This document shows positions 34,605 to 44,129 of a stretch of 64,000 nucleotides of DNA, in pieces. The translations under genes were made by a program, and so were the position numbers. Position 1 is the first letter of the stretch; each line of letters begins with the position of its first letter. The DNA comes from Persicirhabdus sediminis (lineage in GTDB: Bacteria > Verrucomicrobiota > Verrucomicrobiia > Verrucomicrobiales > Akkermansiaceae): positions 166,609 to 230,608 of the forward strand of contig NZ_JAENIM010000039.1 in the NCBI RefSeq assembly GCF_016595495.1, written 5' to 3'. The notes under the pieces were generated by a model, which was given only the letters and a program-made list of their open reading frames with translations, was not told where the DNA came from and made no database searches.

Positions 34605-34624
34605 GATCTAGCGGGCTTGTGGGC

Positions 34625-36508
34625 CTAGAGGTTTTGCTGGATCTGCTTGAGAGCCGCTTCGACGGAAACGCCGTAGCGCTGGCGAAGTTGATCCACTTTG
34701 CCGTGGTCGACAAATTCATCTGGCCAGCCGATGCGCACCACTGGGGTGTGGATTTGCTGGTCGCTGAGTAGCTCGAGCACGCTGGTGCCAAAGCCATTGG
34801 CGATGACGTGATCTTCAAAGGTGCAAACCACTTTGGCGTTGCGCGCGTGTTCGATGATCATTTCGGCGTCGAGCGGTTTGATGAAGCGTGGGTTGATCAA
34901 GGTGACTGAGTGACCCTGAGCTTCCAGCTGGCGGCATGTTTCTTCTGCCATTTCGAACAGATTCCCTAAGCCAATCAGCGTGATGTCGCTGCCTTTTTGC
35001 ACCAGCTCAGCTTTGCCGATTTCCAGCAGCTGTGGTTTCGCTTTTGGTTGTGCTCCTGTGCCAGCGCCACGTGGGTAGCGGATGGCTGATGGTAGGTCGT
35101 CGATGTGTTTCATCGTCCACAGCATGTCGACAAATTCATCTTCATCTTTAGCCTGCATGAAGACGAGGTCTGGAACGTGGCTGAGGTAGCCGATGTCAAA
35201 TAATCCGTGGTGAGTTGGGCCGTCGTCGCCACTTAGGCCTGCGCGGTCCATGCACAAACGCACAGGCAATTTCTGCAAGGCCATGTCATGAATGATCATG
35301 TCGTAGGCGCGCTGCATGAATGTGGAGTAGATGGCGAGGAATGGGCGCAGCTCTTGGGTGGCGTGGCCACAGGCAAACAGGGCTGCGTGTTCTTCCGCGA
35401 TGCCAACGTCAAAGTAGCGCTCGTTGACTTCATCTTTGAAGATCTCCAACTTGGTGCCGCCTGGCATGGCTGCGGTGATGGCGGTGATGGATTTGTCTTC
35501 TTTGGCAAAATCTGTCAGCGCACGACCAAAGATTTCCGAGTAAGTCGGGGTGGCTGGAGCAGCAGTCGAGCCATCTTCGATTTTGTAGGCACCCAGTCCG
35601 TGGAATTTTCCTGGATTATCCAGAGCTGGTTTGTAGCCACGACCTTTTTCAGTGATGATGTGTAAAATCACCGGCTCGTTTTGGGTCTTCAGGTACTCGA
35701 ATGTCCGCACCAGTAGCGGTAAATCGTGACCGTCGATTGGGCCATAATAACGAACACCAAATTTCTCAAAGATCACATTTGGGATCAGTAGGTTTTTGGT
35801 ATTGCGCTCGACTTTGTGAGCAAATTTACGTGCTGATTTTCCACCTACACGCTCGACAAAATCCGCCGCTGAGTGGCGAATTGAGGCAAATGTCGGGTGG
35901 GTCTGGATGTTGTTAAAGTATTTGGCTAGGGCGCCGACGTTTTTATCGATAGACCATTCGTTGTCATTGAGCACAATGATGAATTTCTTAGTGGTCTCTG
36001 CGATGTTATTGAGGGCTTCTAGCGTAGGGCCGCAAGTGAATGCCGCATCACCAGCAACCGCAACCACGTGGTTGTCGTCACCTTTGAGGTCGCGCGCTGA
36101 TGCCATGCCCAGAGCCGCTGAAACAGCCGTGCCAGCGTGGCCAGCTCCGTAGCAGTCGTGCTCAGATTCGGTGCGCAGCAGGAAACCATTTAGCCCGTCC
36201 GGTGTGCGGATGGTGTGGATTTCTTTAGCGCGACCAGTAAGCATTTTGTGTACGTATCCTTGGTGGGAAACGTCAAAAAGAAACTTATCGGCAGGCGTAT
36301 CAAAAACCTTATGCAGCGCGATGCTCAGTTCGGTCACCCCGAGGTTCGGGCCAAGGTGGCCACCGGTGACAGAGAGGCAGTTGATGAGCGTATGGCGAAC
36401 TTCTTCAGCCAGCTGTTCGAGTTGCTCATCGTCCATTCCTTTTAGATCCGCCGGACTGTTGATAGTGGCGAGTAGGTCTGGAAGAGAATTAGAGGAGTCT
36501 GAGGTCAT
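34625..36508 (-). CDS. dxs: 1-deoxy-D-xylulose-5-phosphate synthase
   Basis: A ThDP enzyme that condenses pyruvate and glyceraldehyde-3-P at the entry to the MEP isoprenoid pathway. Starting at ATG 36508 (MTSDSSNSLPDLLATINSPA) the product is 627 residues, the usual length. The frame is open 44 codons further, inside xseB. Key blocks are LSVTGGHLGPNLGV, FDVSHQGYVHKMLTGR, GAGHAGTAVSAALGMA, AVAGDAAFTCG for the ThDP site, YGPIDGHDL, FDVGIAEEHAALFACG, and DRAGLSGDDGPTHHG. It overlaps xseB by 20 nt, consistent with coupled translation; xseB-dxs adjacency is common in bacteria. Confidence 0.95.
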   Translation of the reverse strand: MTSDSSNSLPDLLATINSPADLKGMDDEQLEQLAEEVRHTLINCLSVTGGHLGPNLGVTELSIALHKVFDTPADKFLFDVSHQGYVHKMLTGRAKEIHTIRTPDGLNGFLLRTESEHDCYGAGHAGTAVSAALGMASARDLKGDDNHVVAVAGDAAFTCGPTLEALNNIAETTKKFIIVLNDNEWSIDKNVGALAKYFNNIQTHPTFASIRHSAADFVERVGGKSARKFAHKVERNTKNLLIPNVIFEKFGVRYYGPIDGHDLPLLVRTFEYLKTQNEPVILHIITEKGRGYKPALDNPGKFHGLGAYKIEDGSTAAPATPTYSEIFGRALTDFAKEDKSITAITAAMPGGTKLEIFKDEVNERYFDVGIAEEHAALFACGHATQELRPFLAIYSTFMQRAYDMIIHDMALQKLPVRLCMDRAGLSGDDGPTHHGLFDIGYLSHVPDLVFMQAKDEDEFVDMLWTMKHIDDLPSAIRYPRGAGTGAQPKAKPQLLEIGKAELVQKGSDITLIGLGNLFEMAEETCRQLEAQGHSVTLINPRFIKPLDAEMIIEHARNAKVVCTFEDHVIANGFGTSVLELLSDQQIHTPVVRIGWPDEFVDHGKVDQLRQRYGVSVEAALKQIQQNL

Positions 36509-36776
36509 CGTTGTCTTGTTCGGCTGGTTCTCTGGTCGCAGGTGTATTTTGGGTGTCTGCGGCGACAGAGTGATCGGGATTGAGAGTGATAAGTTCGAGG
36601 CGCTTGCGGGCATCAGAGATGACTCCTTCGCAATGTGCAATCAATTTTGCACCTCTTTCGTAGTTTGTGACCAATTCATCCAATGATTGTTCACCACTTT
36701 CCATGGTGTCGACGAGCTTTTCGAGTTCGTCGAGAGCTTTCTCAAAGGGGATCTTGGTTGATTTTTTTGCTGGCAT
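36489..36776 (-). CDS. xseB: Exodeoxyribonuclease VII small subunit
   Basis: A 95-residue protein whose first 70 residues are the XseB helical hairpin: FEKALDELEKLVDTMESGEQ, then SLDELVTNYERGAKLIAHCE. The acidic tail (about 70-95) is longer than in many family members. It partners XseA (not in this window) to cut single-stranded DNA. Its 3' end overlaps the dxs start. The upstream membrane glycosyltransferase gene ends 23 bp before it. Confidence 0.93.
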   Translation of the reverse strand: MPAKKSTKIPFEKALDELEKLVDTMESGEQSLDELVTNYERGAKLIAHCEGVISDARKRLELITLNPDHSVAADTQNTPATREPAEQDNDDLRLL

Positions 36777-36799
36777 AGGCTCGCGGCTAGGTGTGCTTG

Positions 36800-38614
36800 T
36801 TATTTGCTAAGCACGGGAAGTTCTTTAGAATAATACATCATCAATCCTCTTCCGAGAATTGGCACTGGGTACTTGTAGCGCGCAGTTAATGTTTTGAAAT
36901 CTGGGTTCGTGTCAAGGAATGACTTCGCATTACCGCCTCGTACGCCGTTTCCGTAGTTTGACCAGTAGTTGTAAACGAGTGGGAAAAGTTCACCATAGTC
37001 GCTGTTGGTAGGGTATCCATTGTTCATGATTGCAGCTGCATTGAACGAACGAGGGGTGATGAAAATTCCAGCTAGATTGAGTTGTTGTTTTTCCGCACGA
37101 GATTCAATTTGCTCAATTTGATCTTGGTTTTTTGGCAGTAAGATCGCGGTTCTATCGGCATACCAAGCGACACATTCTGGCTGATCGGAAATAATTAGGT
37201 CACTCTTTTTGCTTACTTTGGTGAGCGTTGTATTGAGGGCTAATGGGTGAGTCATTGGCCATGATGGCGCGCCGCCAGCTTTTTCGCGACGCATGCCATT
37301 ACGAAATTCTTGCGGGAAAGCCAATAGGAGCGGGCCTGCGCTGATGGCAATCAAAACAAAATAATGGGCAAATTTCATCTGCGGAATGGCAACGCGACTC
37401 CACAGGATGGAAACCATAGCTACTCCGTAGGCAGACATGAGCGGCATGAAGAGAATGTGAATTTGGTTGCTGTTCATGCTGCTATTTGGGCGACCGAGGC
37501 CGAAGATAGCCATGCCGATGCAGGCAAATACCCACATAAGCAAGATGCCCCAGCGGAAATTGCGCAGGCTTTCACGCTTGAATGGGTGCAGCAGGGCTAA
37601 GAAAAAGATAGGTGCCGCAAGCACTGAGCCGAGGTTTGAGTATAGGCTTGTGATCTGCGTCAGAATGGTACGTGTGGTCTGCAGCATGAGACCTTGAACG
37701 GCTAGCTCATTATCCGTTGGGTTTAGTGAGCGTATGGTATCCATTTCGCTCATGCCGCCTCCAATGCCATTGTAGATATTGTAGAAAGCTGAGCCTACAG
37801 GGGTGCCTGTAGGTTGTATATATAACAGATACAGAGTAGGTATCGTGAAAATCGTAACGATGGCAAATACAGTTGAGGCTACCAAACCGCGCGGCTGGAA
37901 GAATATTGCTGCAAATACTAGGTAGCCAATGACGATCCAGATGGTGATCCAGTGAGTGAGTACAAGTAGAGCGAGGAATATGCCAGATAGAAACGCGGGA
38001 GCCATCACCGGTTTTTTCATCTCTGCATTTTCCATCGCCTTCCACGCGAAGAACATGGCGCAGGAAAATAACATCAGCATCAGCATCTGCGGCAGTCCTG
38101 ACTGCGAGAATTCCCACATCATCTCACAGAAGAGCATCAGCAAAGCCACGACGGCGGCAATCGAAGTATCAAAAATGCGCGCAATCAGTAAGTAGTTAAT
38201 ACCGATAGCTATGAGGAAGAAAATAATACAAGTAGCTGCGATGATTCTATCAGGCTGATAGACTTGGCTGTTACTATCCATCATCCAGTTGTTGAATTGA
38301 TCGCCACCAGTGATTTTTAGTATGGCCGCATACATGAGTGGGTTCAGTGGCGCATGATAGGTATCATTGAAGCGGTCAAGTCGCGCATCTTGGCCATTAT
38401 TCTCCATCAAATAAATAGACGCGGGGCGAATGACCTGTGAGGTGTATCCATTGCCTCGGGCTATCTCACGCCCGAGCTGTGCTTGATCAATGCCTAGCGG
38501 GTCTGATAAACCACGAAACGTCACCAACAAAGTGGAAAGAGCCAAAATGGCTAACAATACAAAGAAGAGTATGCGGCGCGTTATTTTTGCGGTATCAGTT
38601 TGCATGGAGTTCAT
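36800..38614 (-). CDS. GT39/PMT-like polytopic membrane protein
   Basis: A 604-residue protein with about 11 membrane helices. It resembles GT39/PMT-type or ArnT-like lipid-linked sugar transferases. The extracytoplasmic loop after the first helix carries LSDPLGIDQAQLGREIARGNG and a YHAPLNPLMYAAIL segment. A soluble C-terminal domain follows (residues 450-600, SDLIISDQPECVAWYADRTA). The exact activity cannot be read. It could start at the first or the fourth codon (both ATG). It lies 20 bp after the NtrC-like gene, so its expression may follow that two-component operon. Confidence 0.7.
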   Translation of the reverse strand: MNSMQTDTAKITRRILFFVLLAILALSTLLVTFRGLSDPLGIDQAQLGREIARGNGYTSQVIRPASIYLMENNGQDARLDRFNDTYHAPLNPLMYAAILKITGGDQFNNWMMDSNSQVYQPDRIIAATCIIFFLIAIGINYLLIARIFDTSIAAVVALLMLFCEMMWEFSQSGLPQMLMLMLFSCAMFFAWKAMENAEMKKPVMAPAFLSGIFLALLVLTHWITIWIVIGYLVFAAIFFQPRGLVASTVFAIVTIFTIPTLYLLYIQPTGTPVGSAFYNIYNGIGGGMSEMDTIRSLNPTDNELAVQGLMLQTTRTILTQITSLYSNLGSVLAAPIFFLALLHPFKRESLRNFRWGILLMWVFACIGMAIFGLGRPNSSMNSNQIHILFMPLMSAYGVAMVSILWSRVAIPQMKFAHYFVLIAISAGPLLLAFPQEFRNGMRREKAGGAPSWPMTHPLALNTTLTKVSKKSDLIISDQPECVAWYADRTAILLPKNQDQIEQIESRAEKQQLNLAGIFITPRSFNAAAIMNNGYPTNSDYGELFPLVYNYWSNYGNGVRGGNAKSFLDTNPDFKTLTARYKYPVPILGRGLMMYYSKELPVLSK

Positions 38615-38634
38615 GATGGCTTTCTGGGTGATTT

Positions 38635-40053
38635 CTAGCTGAGCTTAAATTCTTTGATCTTACGCTGCAGTGTGCGTCGGCTGATGCCCAGAAGTTTTGC
38701 GGCTTCTGTGCGATTATTACTAGCTGCTTTGAGCGCACCTTTAATGGTTCGGATTTCTAAATTATGCAAGTTGAATTCCTTAACAGGCTCGGTGTTAGCG
38801 TGAGTCGATTTAGTGAAATTTGGTTCAGCTGAAGCAGGTTCATAGCTTGCTGCTGAATCGGCAATTCTGAGTGGAAGGTGGTCGATACCTATTTCTATAT
38901 CATTGTCTCTAGCCATGATGACGCCATGTTCGATACTCGTTCTGAGCTCTCGCACATTGCCTGGCCAGCCGTATTGGTTCAGTAGTTGGACAGCCTCACC
39001 ACTCAAAGGTTTGAAATTTTTGCCATTTTCTTCAGCGAATTCTTTGAGGAAGACATTGGCTAACAGTAAAATGTCATCCTCTCTATCTCGCAGTGGTGGT
39101 AAATCTAACTGAACTACATTGAGGCGAAAAAATAAATCTTCGCGAAAATCGCCATCTTCTACCATTTTTGCCAAATGGCGGTTAGTTGCGGTGATCACTC
39201 TGACATCTACCTGAATTGGCGAGTTGGATCCAACGCGCTCAATCTTGCGCTCACTCAGTGCGCGCAGCAGTTTTACTTGTGTGGTGGCGTCAATTTCACC
39301 TATTTCATCGAGGAAGAGCGTGCCGCCGTCGGCTTGCTCAAAGCGGCCAATTCTTCGTTGGGCCGCTCCGGTGAAGGCTCCTTTTTCGTGACCAAATAAC
39401 TCGCTTTCTAGCAGCTGCGGGGATAGGGCGGCGCAGTTGACAGTTACTAATTTATCTTTGGGCCTATCGCTGAGTTGGTGGATTGCTTGAGCAACTAGCT
39501 CTTTACCCGTACCGCTTTCGCCTTCAATCAATACAGTGGCTTTGCTCGGCGCAATTTGTTTGATTAACTCTCCCACGCGGTGCATGGCTGGCGAGTTGCC
39601 AACTAACAATGGTAGTTTATTCTGCTGGCTGGTGACTTGTTTTTTGAGTTTTACATTCTCCTTTTCCAGCTGGACGTTAGATTGTTTCAGCTGGTGGGTA
39701 TTAACGGCACGTTTGACTAACATCTCAACTTCGTCGATGTTAAGTGGTTTAGTGACAAAGTGCCATGCACCACGACGCATCGCTTCTACGGCTGTATCTA
39801 CCGAGCCATAAGCGGTCATCATGATAGAAACGGGTGGAGATTTAACCTTTTTTGCTTCTTCTAGCAGATCCATCCCGCTGTCAGAGCCCATGCGCAGGTC
39901 GGTGAGCATAACGTCAACCTGTTGGCTCTTGAGGATGCGCACGGCTTCAGCTGGAGATCCAGCTACGTAGCAGTCAAATTCATCTTCCAGCGCTATACGT
40001 AGCCCGTCTCGCGTGGCTTTTTCGTCGTCGACGATGAGCAGGGTAGATTGCAT
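38635..40053 (-). CDS. Sigma54-dependent response regulator (NtrC family)
   Basis: A 472-residue activator. The receiver domain (1-120) has the phosphoacceptor Asp in VMLTDLRMGS. The AAA+ domain has Walker A GESGTGKE, the sigma54-contact loop GAFTGA and Walker B GGTLFLDEIGE. The C-terminal Fis-type helix-turn-helix is NNRTEAAKLLGISRRTLQRK. Its start shares an A with the kinase stop (TAATG), so kinase and regulator are translationally coupled. Targets would have a GG-N10-GC promoter; I did not recognise one in this window. Confidence 0.94.
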   Translation of the reverse strand: MQSTLLIVDDEKATRDGLRIALEDEFDCYVAGSPAEAVRILKSQQVDVMLTDLRMGSDSGMDLLEEAKKVKSPPVSIMMTAYGSVDTAVEAMRRGAWHFVTKPLNIDEVEMLVKRAVNTHQLKQSNVQLEKENVKLKKQVTSQQNKLPLLVGNSPAMHRVGELIKQIAPSKATVLIEGESGTGKELVAQAIHQLSDRPKDKLVTVNCAALSPQLLESELFGHEKGAFTGAAQRRIGRFEQADGGTLFLDEIGEIDATTQVKLLRALSERKIERVGSNSPIQVDVRVITATNRHLAKMVEDGDFREDLFFRLNVVQLDLPPLRDREDDILLLANVFLKEFAEENGKNFKPLSGEAVQLLNQYGWPGNVRELRTSIEHGVIMARDNDIEIGIDHLPLRIADSAASYEPASAEPNFTKSTHANTEPVKEFNLHNLEIRTIKGALKAASNNRTEAAKLLGISRRTLQRKIKEFKLS

Positions 40054-41264
40054 TATGATGGCGAGTTAGGTTGAATTGGTTCCACTTCAATGATGGAGTC
40101 GCTAGACGATTCTAACATTCTCATGCCGGGTTCGTTTAGCGGGAAATATAATTTAACTTTCGACCCCACACCTTCTTGTGATTCGATTTCGATTTCACCG
40201 CCATGTTCGCGTAAAATTCTGCGCACAATAAGCAGGCCGAGTCCTGTGCCGCTTTCTTTTGTGCTGTGATAGGGTTCGAATATCGACCCCATCACCTCAG
40301 GTGGGATGCCGCTGCCTTCATCCTGAATCGAAAGGGTGACGTCGTAGTCGTTGAGTTGGCTGGAAATTGTAATGATACCACCGTCAGCTGGTAGAGCCTG
40401 CGCTGCATTGCGGATCAAATTATAGATAGCCTGTTGGATTTGCTCGCTGTCGAGCTCTAGCAGCGGGAGACTATCAGCCATCTCCAGCGCTACTTGCACA
40501 TTGCGTTGTTTTAGCTCCGGTTCTATTACGCTGAGTGTGCTGCGTAATATCTCATGGAGCTGTTTGGGTTCGCGTTTCGGTGCAGTTGGTCGGATTGCTT
40601 GGAGGAATTCCTTGAGAATATTATCGAGTCTAGCAATTTCAGCTTGAGCGGTAACGAGATGCTCGTTGAGGCCAGCGGCTACCTCGTCTGGCAGCTTGCG
40701 GATCTTGCGCGACATCAACTGGAGGTGGATACCGAGTGAGTTCAGCGGGTTGCCAATTTCATGCGCTACGCCAGCAGCTAACAATGTGAGAGCATTCAGC
40801 TTCTCGCTCTCCATCATGGCTTCAGCTTCTTTGCTAGAGTTGGTAATGTCTCTGACTAATAATAAGAAACCGAGCGACTGGCTGCGCGATTCATCTTCGG
40901 TTTCGTGCAGAATGGGTGCAAGATAGAAATTGAGCAGCCGATGTTCAGGGTAGAAAATCTCCATGTCGCGGCTAACCACTTTTTTGGGGTCGGCTAATTT
41001 GCTCCAGCTAAGACCGCGAATGGTTGCGTCTATCTGTTGGCCGACACACTGAGTTGTATTCAGGCCAAATAAGCGTCCCGCCGAGTGGTTGATGTAGGTG
41101 ATATTGCCGTCCAGATCAGTGATGAATAATCCTTCCTGCAGGGATTCAAAGACACTTTCAAAAAAGCCATTTTCACGCACCAAGCGAGTGACCAAGCTTT
41201 GTACCTCGCCTGGCTCGACACGATCTAGCCGCGCAATGAGTTTGTCTAAAAATCCCGATTTCAT
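40053..41264 (-). CDS. PAS-domain sensor histidine kinase (NtrB-like)
   Basis: A 403-residue cytoplasmic kinase without membrane helices. The PAS domain (about 45-175) contains GLFITDLDGNITYINHSAGRLFG. The H box is GVAHEIGNPLNSLGIHLQLM, and the ATPase domain has IRNAAQAL, DEGSGIPPEV and GTGLGLLIVRR. The start at ATG 41264 (MKSGFLDKLIARLD) is preferred over a TTG at 41306, which would leave only 9 bp to the divergent cutA start. It pairs with the NtrC-like regulator. The cue is unknown; a soluble PAS suggests an intracellular or redox signal. Confidence 0.92.
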   Translation of the reverse strand: MKSGFLDKLIARLDRVEPGEVQSLVTRLVRENGFFESVFESLQEGLFITDLDGNITYINHSAGRLFGLNTTQCVGQQIDATIRGLSWSKLADPKKVVSRDMEIFYPEHRLLNFYLAPILHETEDESRSQSLGFLLLVRDITNSSKEAEAMMESEKLNALTLLAAGVAHEIGNPLNSLGIHLQLMSRKIRKLPDEVAAGLNEHLVTAQAEIARLDNILKEFLQAIRPTAPKREPKQLHEILRSTLSVIEPELKQRNVQVALEMADSLPLLELDSEQIQQAIYNLIRNAAQALPADGGIITISSQLNDYDVTLSIQDEGSGIPPEVMGSIFEPYHSTKESGTGLGLLIVRRILREHGGEIEIESQEGVGSKVKLYFPLNEPGMRMLESSSDSIIEVEPIQPNSPS

Positions 41265-41315
41265 GTTTGTAAAATCAAGTTTGTCAAAGTCAGAGCTCTG
41301 CGTCAAGCTGTCGCT

Positions 41316-41636
41316 ATGAATGCTTTGTTTATTGTTGTTTCTACATTTCCCAGTCGTGAGGTGGCGCGTCAGCTTGGCGCAGAAGTGGTCGAGGCTGGTC
41401 TAGCTGCCTGCGTCAATATTCTTGGCGATATAGAGTCTATCTACCCGTGGGATGGTGAGATTTGTCGTGAAAATGAAGTTTATGTGATGATGAAAACTTC
41501 AGCTGCAACTTATCCTAAGTTAGAAAGCTGGCTGGAAGAAAACCATCCATACGACAATCCTGCGATATTGGCGTTGCCGATAGAAAAAGCTGCCGCAGCC
41601 TACGCAAAGTGGGTGATAGAAAATACCAGCCAATAA
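41316..41636 (+). CDS. cutA: CutA-family protein
   Basis: A 106-residue trimeric CutA1 homolog with the family core FIVVSTFPSREVARQLGAEV, LAACVNILGDIESIYPWDGE, KTSAATYPKLE and HPYDNPAILALP. Divalent-cation tolerance is the historical name; the molecular role is uncertain. It is divergent from the histidine kinase and converges on pstB with a 4-bp gap. It is the only plus-strand gene between 26.5 and 48.7 kb. Confidence 0.95.
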   Translation: MNALFIVVSTFPSREVARQLGAEVVEAGLAACVNILGDIESIYPWDGEICRENEVYVMMKTSAATYPKLESWLEENHPYDNPAILALPIEKAAAAYAKWVIENTSQ

Positions 41637-41640
41637 TTTG

Positions 41641-42378
41641 TCAGGTTGGCTGGCTGGCCGAGATGATGCCGTCTTCTGCTTTAATGATGAAATCCGCCAG
41701 CTTGCTGGTTTGCGCCAGCGAGTGGCTAACGGTGACAATAGTGAAACGATCTGCTAGCTGGAGGATTGTGTCCTCTATCTGCTCAGTCATTTGTGGGTCA
41801 AGTGAAGCGGTCGGTTCGTCTAGCAAGAGTATTTCTGGTTGTAGGGCTAGGGTGCGCGCTAAGCAGAGTCGTTGTTGTTGCCCTCCAGATAATTTGTCTG
41901 CAGCTAGGTGCATTCTGTCTTTCACTTCATGCCAGAGACCGGCCAGCTGTAATGCCTGTTGGGTGATCTCCTGTTCCTCAGGTTTGCTCAGTTTGTATGC
42001 AGCACGTAGTGGCAAGAGCATGTTTTTTTCTATGCTCACAGGCAGTGGGTTAGGGGATTGGAAAACCATGCCGACCTTGCGTCTTAGGTGAGGGAGCTGT
42101 GTGGGTTTTAGTTTGTCAATGGATGTCTCTTTGCCGTCAATTTGCAGGCAAATACTGCCACGAGTGCGCGCGTTAGATAGACAATCGTTGAGTCTGTTGA
42201 GAGCTCGCAAGAAAGTGCTTTTGCCTGAGCCAGATGGGCCAGTGAGCACGTGGATTTTATTTTGATAGATCTCTAGCTGGTCACACTTGATCACGACTTT
42301 ATTGTCGAGGGCTACCTCCAGCTCAGAGACATTTCCAATGATTTTGTTAGCTGGCATTGATTTATTAGAATGTATCAT
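41641..42378 (-). CDS. pstB: Phosphate ABC transporter ATP-binding protein
   Basis: A 245-residue ATPase. Walker A is TGPSGSGKST, followed by LRALNRLND, which is typical of PstB. The Q loop is VFQSPNPLPVSI, with signature LSGGQQQRLCLARTLA, Walker B LLLDEPTASLDP and the H loop VTVSHSL. It is somewhat shorter than average PstB (about 255). It starts at ATG 42378, overlapping the end of pstA by 14 nt; ATG 42357 is an alternative. Last gene of pstS-pstC-pstA-pstB; phoU is not seen next to it. Confidence 0.92.
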   Translation of the reverse strand: MIHSNKSMPANKIIGNVSELEVALDNKVVIKCDQLEIYQNKIHVLTGPSGSGKSTFLRALNRLNDCLSNARTRGSICLQIDGKETSIDKLKPTQLPHLRRKVGMVFQSPNPLPVSIEKNMLLPLRAAYKLSKPEEQEITQQALQLAGLWHEVKDRMHLAADKLSGGQQQRLCLARTLALQPEILLLDEPTASLDPQMTEQIEDTILQLADRFTIVTVSHSLAQTSKLADFIIKAEDGIISASQPT

Positions 42379-43270
42379 GCTGGTTTGAGATGATTTTTCC
42401 GGCGATAGTGAAAATAGTCGTCGTAAATATCAATAAGGTTAGGGCTGCGCCAAAGACCATGTTGAGCTCCTGCTGCGATTGGTATTGCGAGCTGTAATAG
42501 TAGATAGTAAATGGCAGGGCTTCGTAGCGCTCAAGTAATCCAGCTGGCATGCCTGCATTGGCTACAGCCCCAGTTAGCATGATCACTGCGGTGTCTTCAG
42601 CTGCTCTGCCTGTGGCTAACATGATGCCGCTGATGATGGCTGTTTTGCATCGCGGTAGGTAAATTCGATAGATGGCTTGCCATTGGTTGAAGCCTAATGA
42701 GTTGGCGGTTAGTCTCAGCTGGCTGGGGATGGCTAGCAGGGCGGTACGCGTGGTACTGGCTAGATAGGGCAAAATCAGCATAGCGATGCATAGCCCAGAA
42801 AGTAGCAAGCTAGTATTAGCTGTGGGTAATGTTAGTGAGCGCAAAGTGATGATGAGGGTGAAACCAAATAGCCCCATGAGAATTGACGGAATGCCTGCTA
42901 GGATATCAATGGCGGGGCCTACGCAACGGCTCAACCATGACTTTGGGAATTCCGCTAGGTAGATGCCAGCTGCGACTCCCGGCGGGATTGCTAAGGCGAG
43001 CGAAGTGGCAACTAAGCTCAGTGTGCCCGCGCAGGCTGGCCAGATGCCATCCCAGATCGGTTGGCGCCCTAAAATTGCTGCGAGTGGTGCAGTGTCGCCA
43101 AAAAATAAGCTGGTTGATAGAGTTGGTGAGCCTCGGTAAATAATGTAGGCGAGGCAGAGTCCTACTAGGCTGGTGAAAAAGCAGGCACAGGCTAGGGCGT
43201 AAACCTGCAACCAGTGCGTTCTGCAGCTGCGTCTGGGGCTGTAGCTTGGTTTGGGCTCTTGTTTAGTCAT
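42365..43270 (-). CDS. pstA: Phosphate ABC transporter permease PstA
   Basis: A 301-residue inner-membrane permease with six predicted helices. The family features are IPPGVAAGIYLAEFPK and the EAA-like loop ANSLGFNQWQAIYRIYLPRCK. The C-terminal segment YYSSQYQSQQELNMVFGAAL resembles other PstA proteins. It overlaps pstC by 8 nt. Confidence 0.9.
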   Translation of the reverse strand: MTKQEPKPSYSPRRSCRTHWLQVYALACACFFTSLVGLCLAYIIYRGSPTLSTSLFFGDTAPLAAILGRQPIWDGIWPACAGTLSLVATSLALAIPPGVAAGIYLAEFPKSWLSRCVGPAIDILAGIPSILMGLFGFTLIITLRSLTLPTANTSLLLSGLCIAMLILPYLASTTRTALLAIPSQLRLTANSLGFNQWQAIYRIYLPRCKTAIISGIMLATGRAAEDTAVIMLTGAVANAGMPAGLLERYEALPFTIYYYSSQYQSQQELNMVFGAALTLLIFTTTIFTIAGKIISNQHDTF

Positions 43271-44129
43271 GTGCGGCGTGGGTTTGTTCTAGTCGTCTAA
43301 CGATAATGGTGACCGTCAAGCTGCTGAGTAAAAGAATGAAGCCAGCTGCAAATAAGGAATTATACTCAGGGCTACCTTTTTCCGTGGCGATGACGAGGCC
43401 AATGTGGGCAGTTAGTGTGCGTGCAGAATCTAGTAGTGAGCCGGTTGACTGGGCCGCATTTCCAGCCAGCATGAGAGGAATCATGGTATCGCCAATGGCG
43501 CGGCTAAATCCAAGAATGGCGGCGCTGGCGAGAGCTTTGCTAGATACCGGGAGGATGACTTTGCAGATTACCTGTTCATCGCTCATGCCGAGCGAGTTGG
43601 CTGTTAGCTGGTGTCGTTGGAAGCTTGGGGCTAGTTGGGTATTCAGCAGCACAATCATAGTTGGCATGATGAGTATGATCATGACAATGATCGCGCTAAG
43701 CAAACACAGTCCGGAACTAGCGGTGAATGATTGTCGAACAAGAGGTACTAGTATGAAGAGTGCGCAGACGGCGTAGACCACTGTAGGGATGCCGGCTGCT
43801 AGGCGGGTGACGACAATGACAGGTTTAGCTAATTTTGAAAATTTCGGGATGAGACAAAAACAGCTAACACCGAGAGCGATGGGGAAGGCTGCTAGGGTGG
43901 ATATGACTGCCAAAATCAGCGAGCCTTTGAGCATCGCAGTGATGCCAAATTGCTGGTTTTCAGGGCGCCAGTTTGAGCTCATCAGCTCGGCTCCGCTAGA
44001 CATGAAGACTGGAGCCGCGAAGCTGAAGATGAAAGCAAACAGGGCGACAATCAAGCCGAGTACAGCCAAGGTAATGGCGAACAGTACTCGTCTTGATAGC
44101 GTGTCAATGCTTGTGCTACTCAGGAGCAT
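43263..44129 (-). CDS. pstC: Phosphate ABC transporter permease PstC
   Basis: A 288-residue permease with six helices, starting at ATG 44129 (MLLSSTSIDTLSRRVLFAIT), overlapping pstS by 14 nt. An earlier ATG at 44171 lies deeper inside pstS. The coupling loop ANSLGMSDEQVICKVILPVS and the following FSRAIGDTMIPLMLAGN are typical. It forms the heteromeric channel with PstA. Confidence 0.9.
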   Translation of the reverse strand: MLLSSTSIDTLSRRVLFAITLAVLGLIVALFAFIFSFAAPVFMSSGAELMSSNWRPENQQFGITAMLKGSLILAVISTLAAFPIALGVSCFCLIPKFSKLAKPVIVVTRLAAGIPTVVYAVCALFILVPLVRQSFTASSGLCLLSAIIVMIILIMPTMIVLLNTQLAPSFQRHQLTANSLGMSDEQVICKVILPVSSKALASAAILGFSRAIGDTMIPLMLAGNAAQSTGSLLDSARTLTAHIGLVIATEKGSPEYNSLFAAGFILLLSSLTVTIIVRRLEQTHAAHD

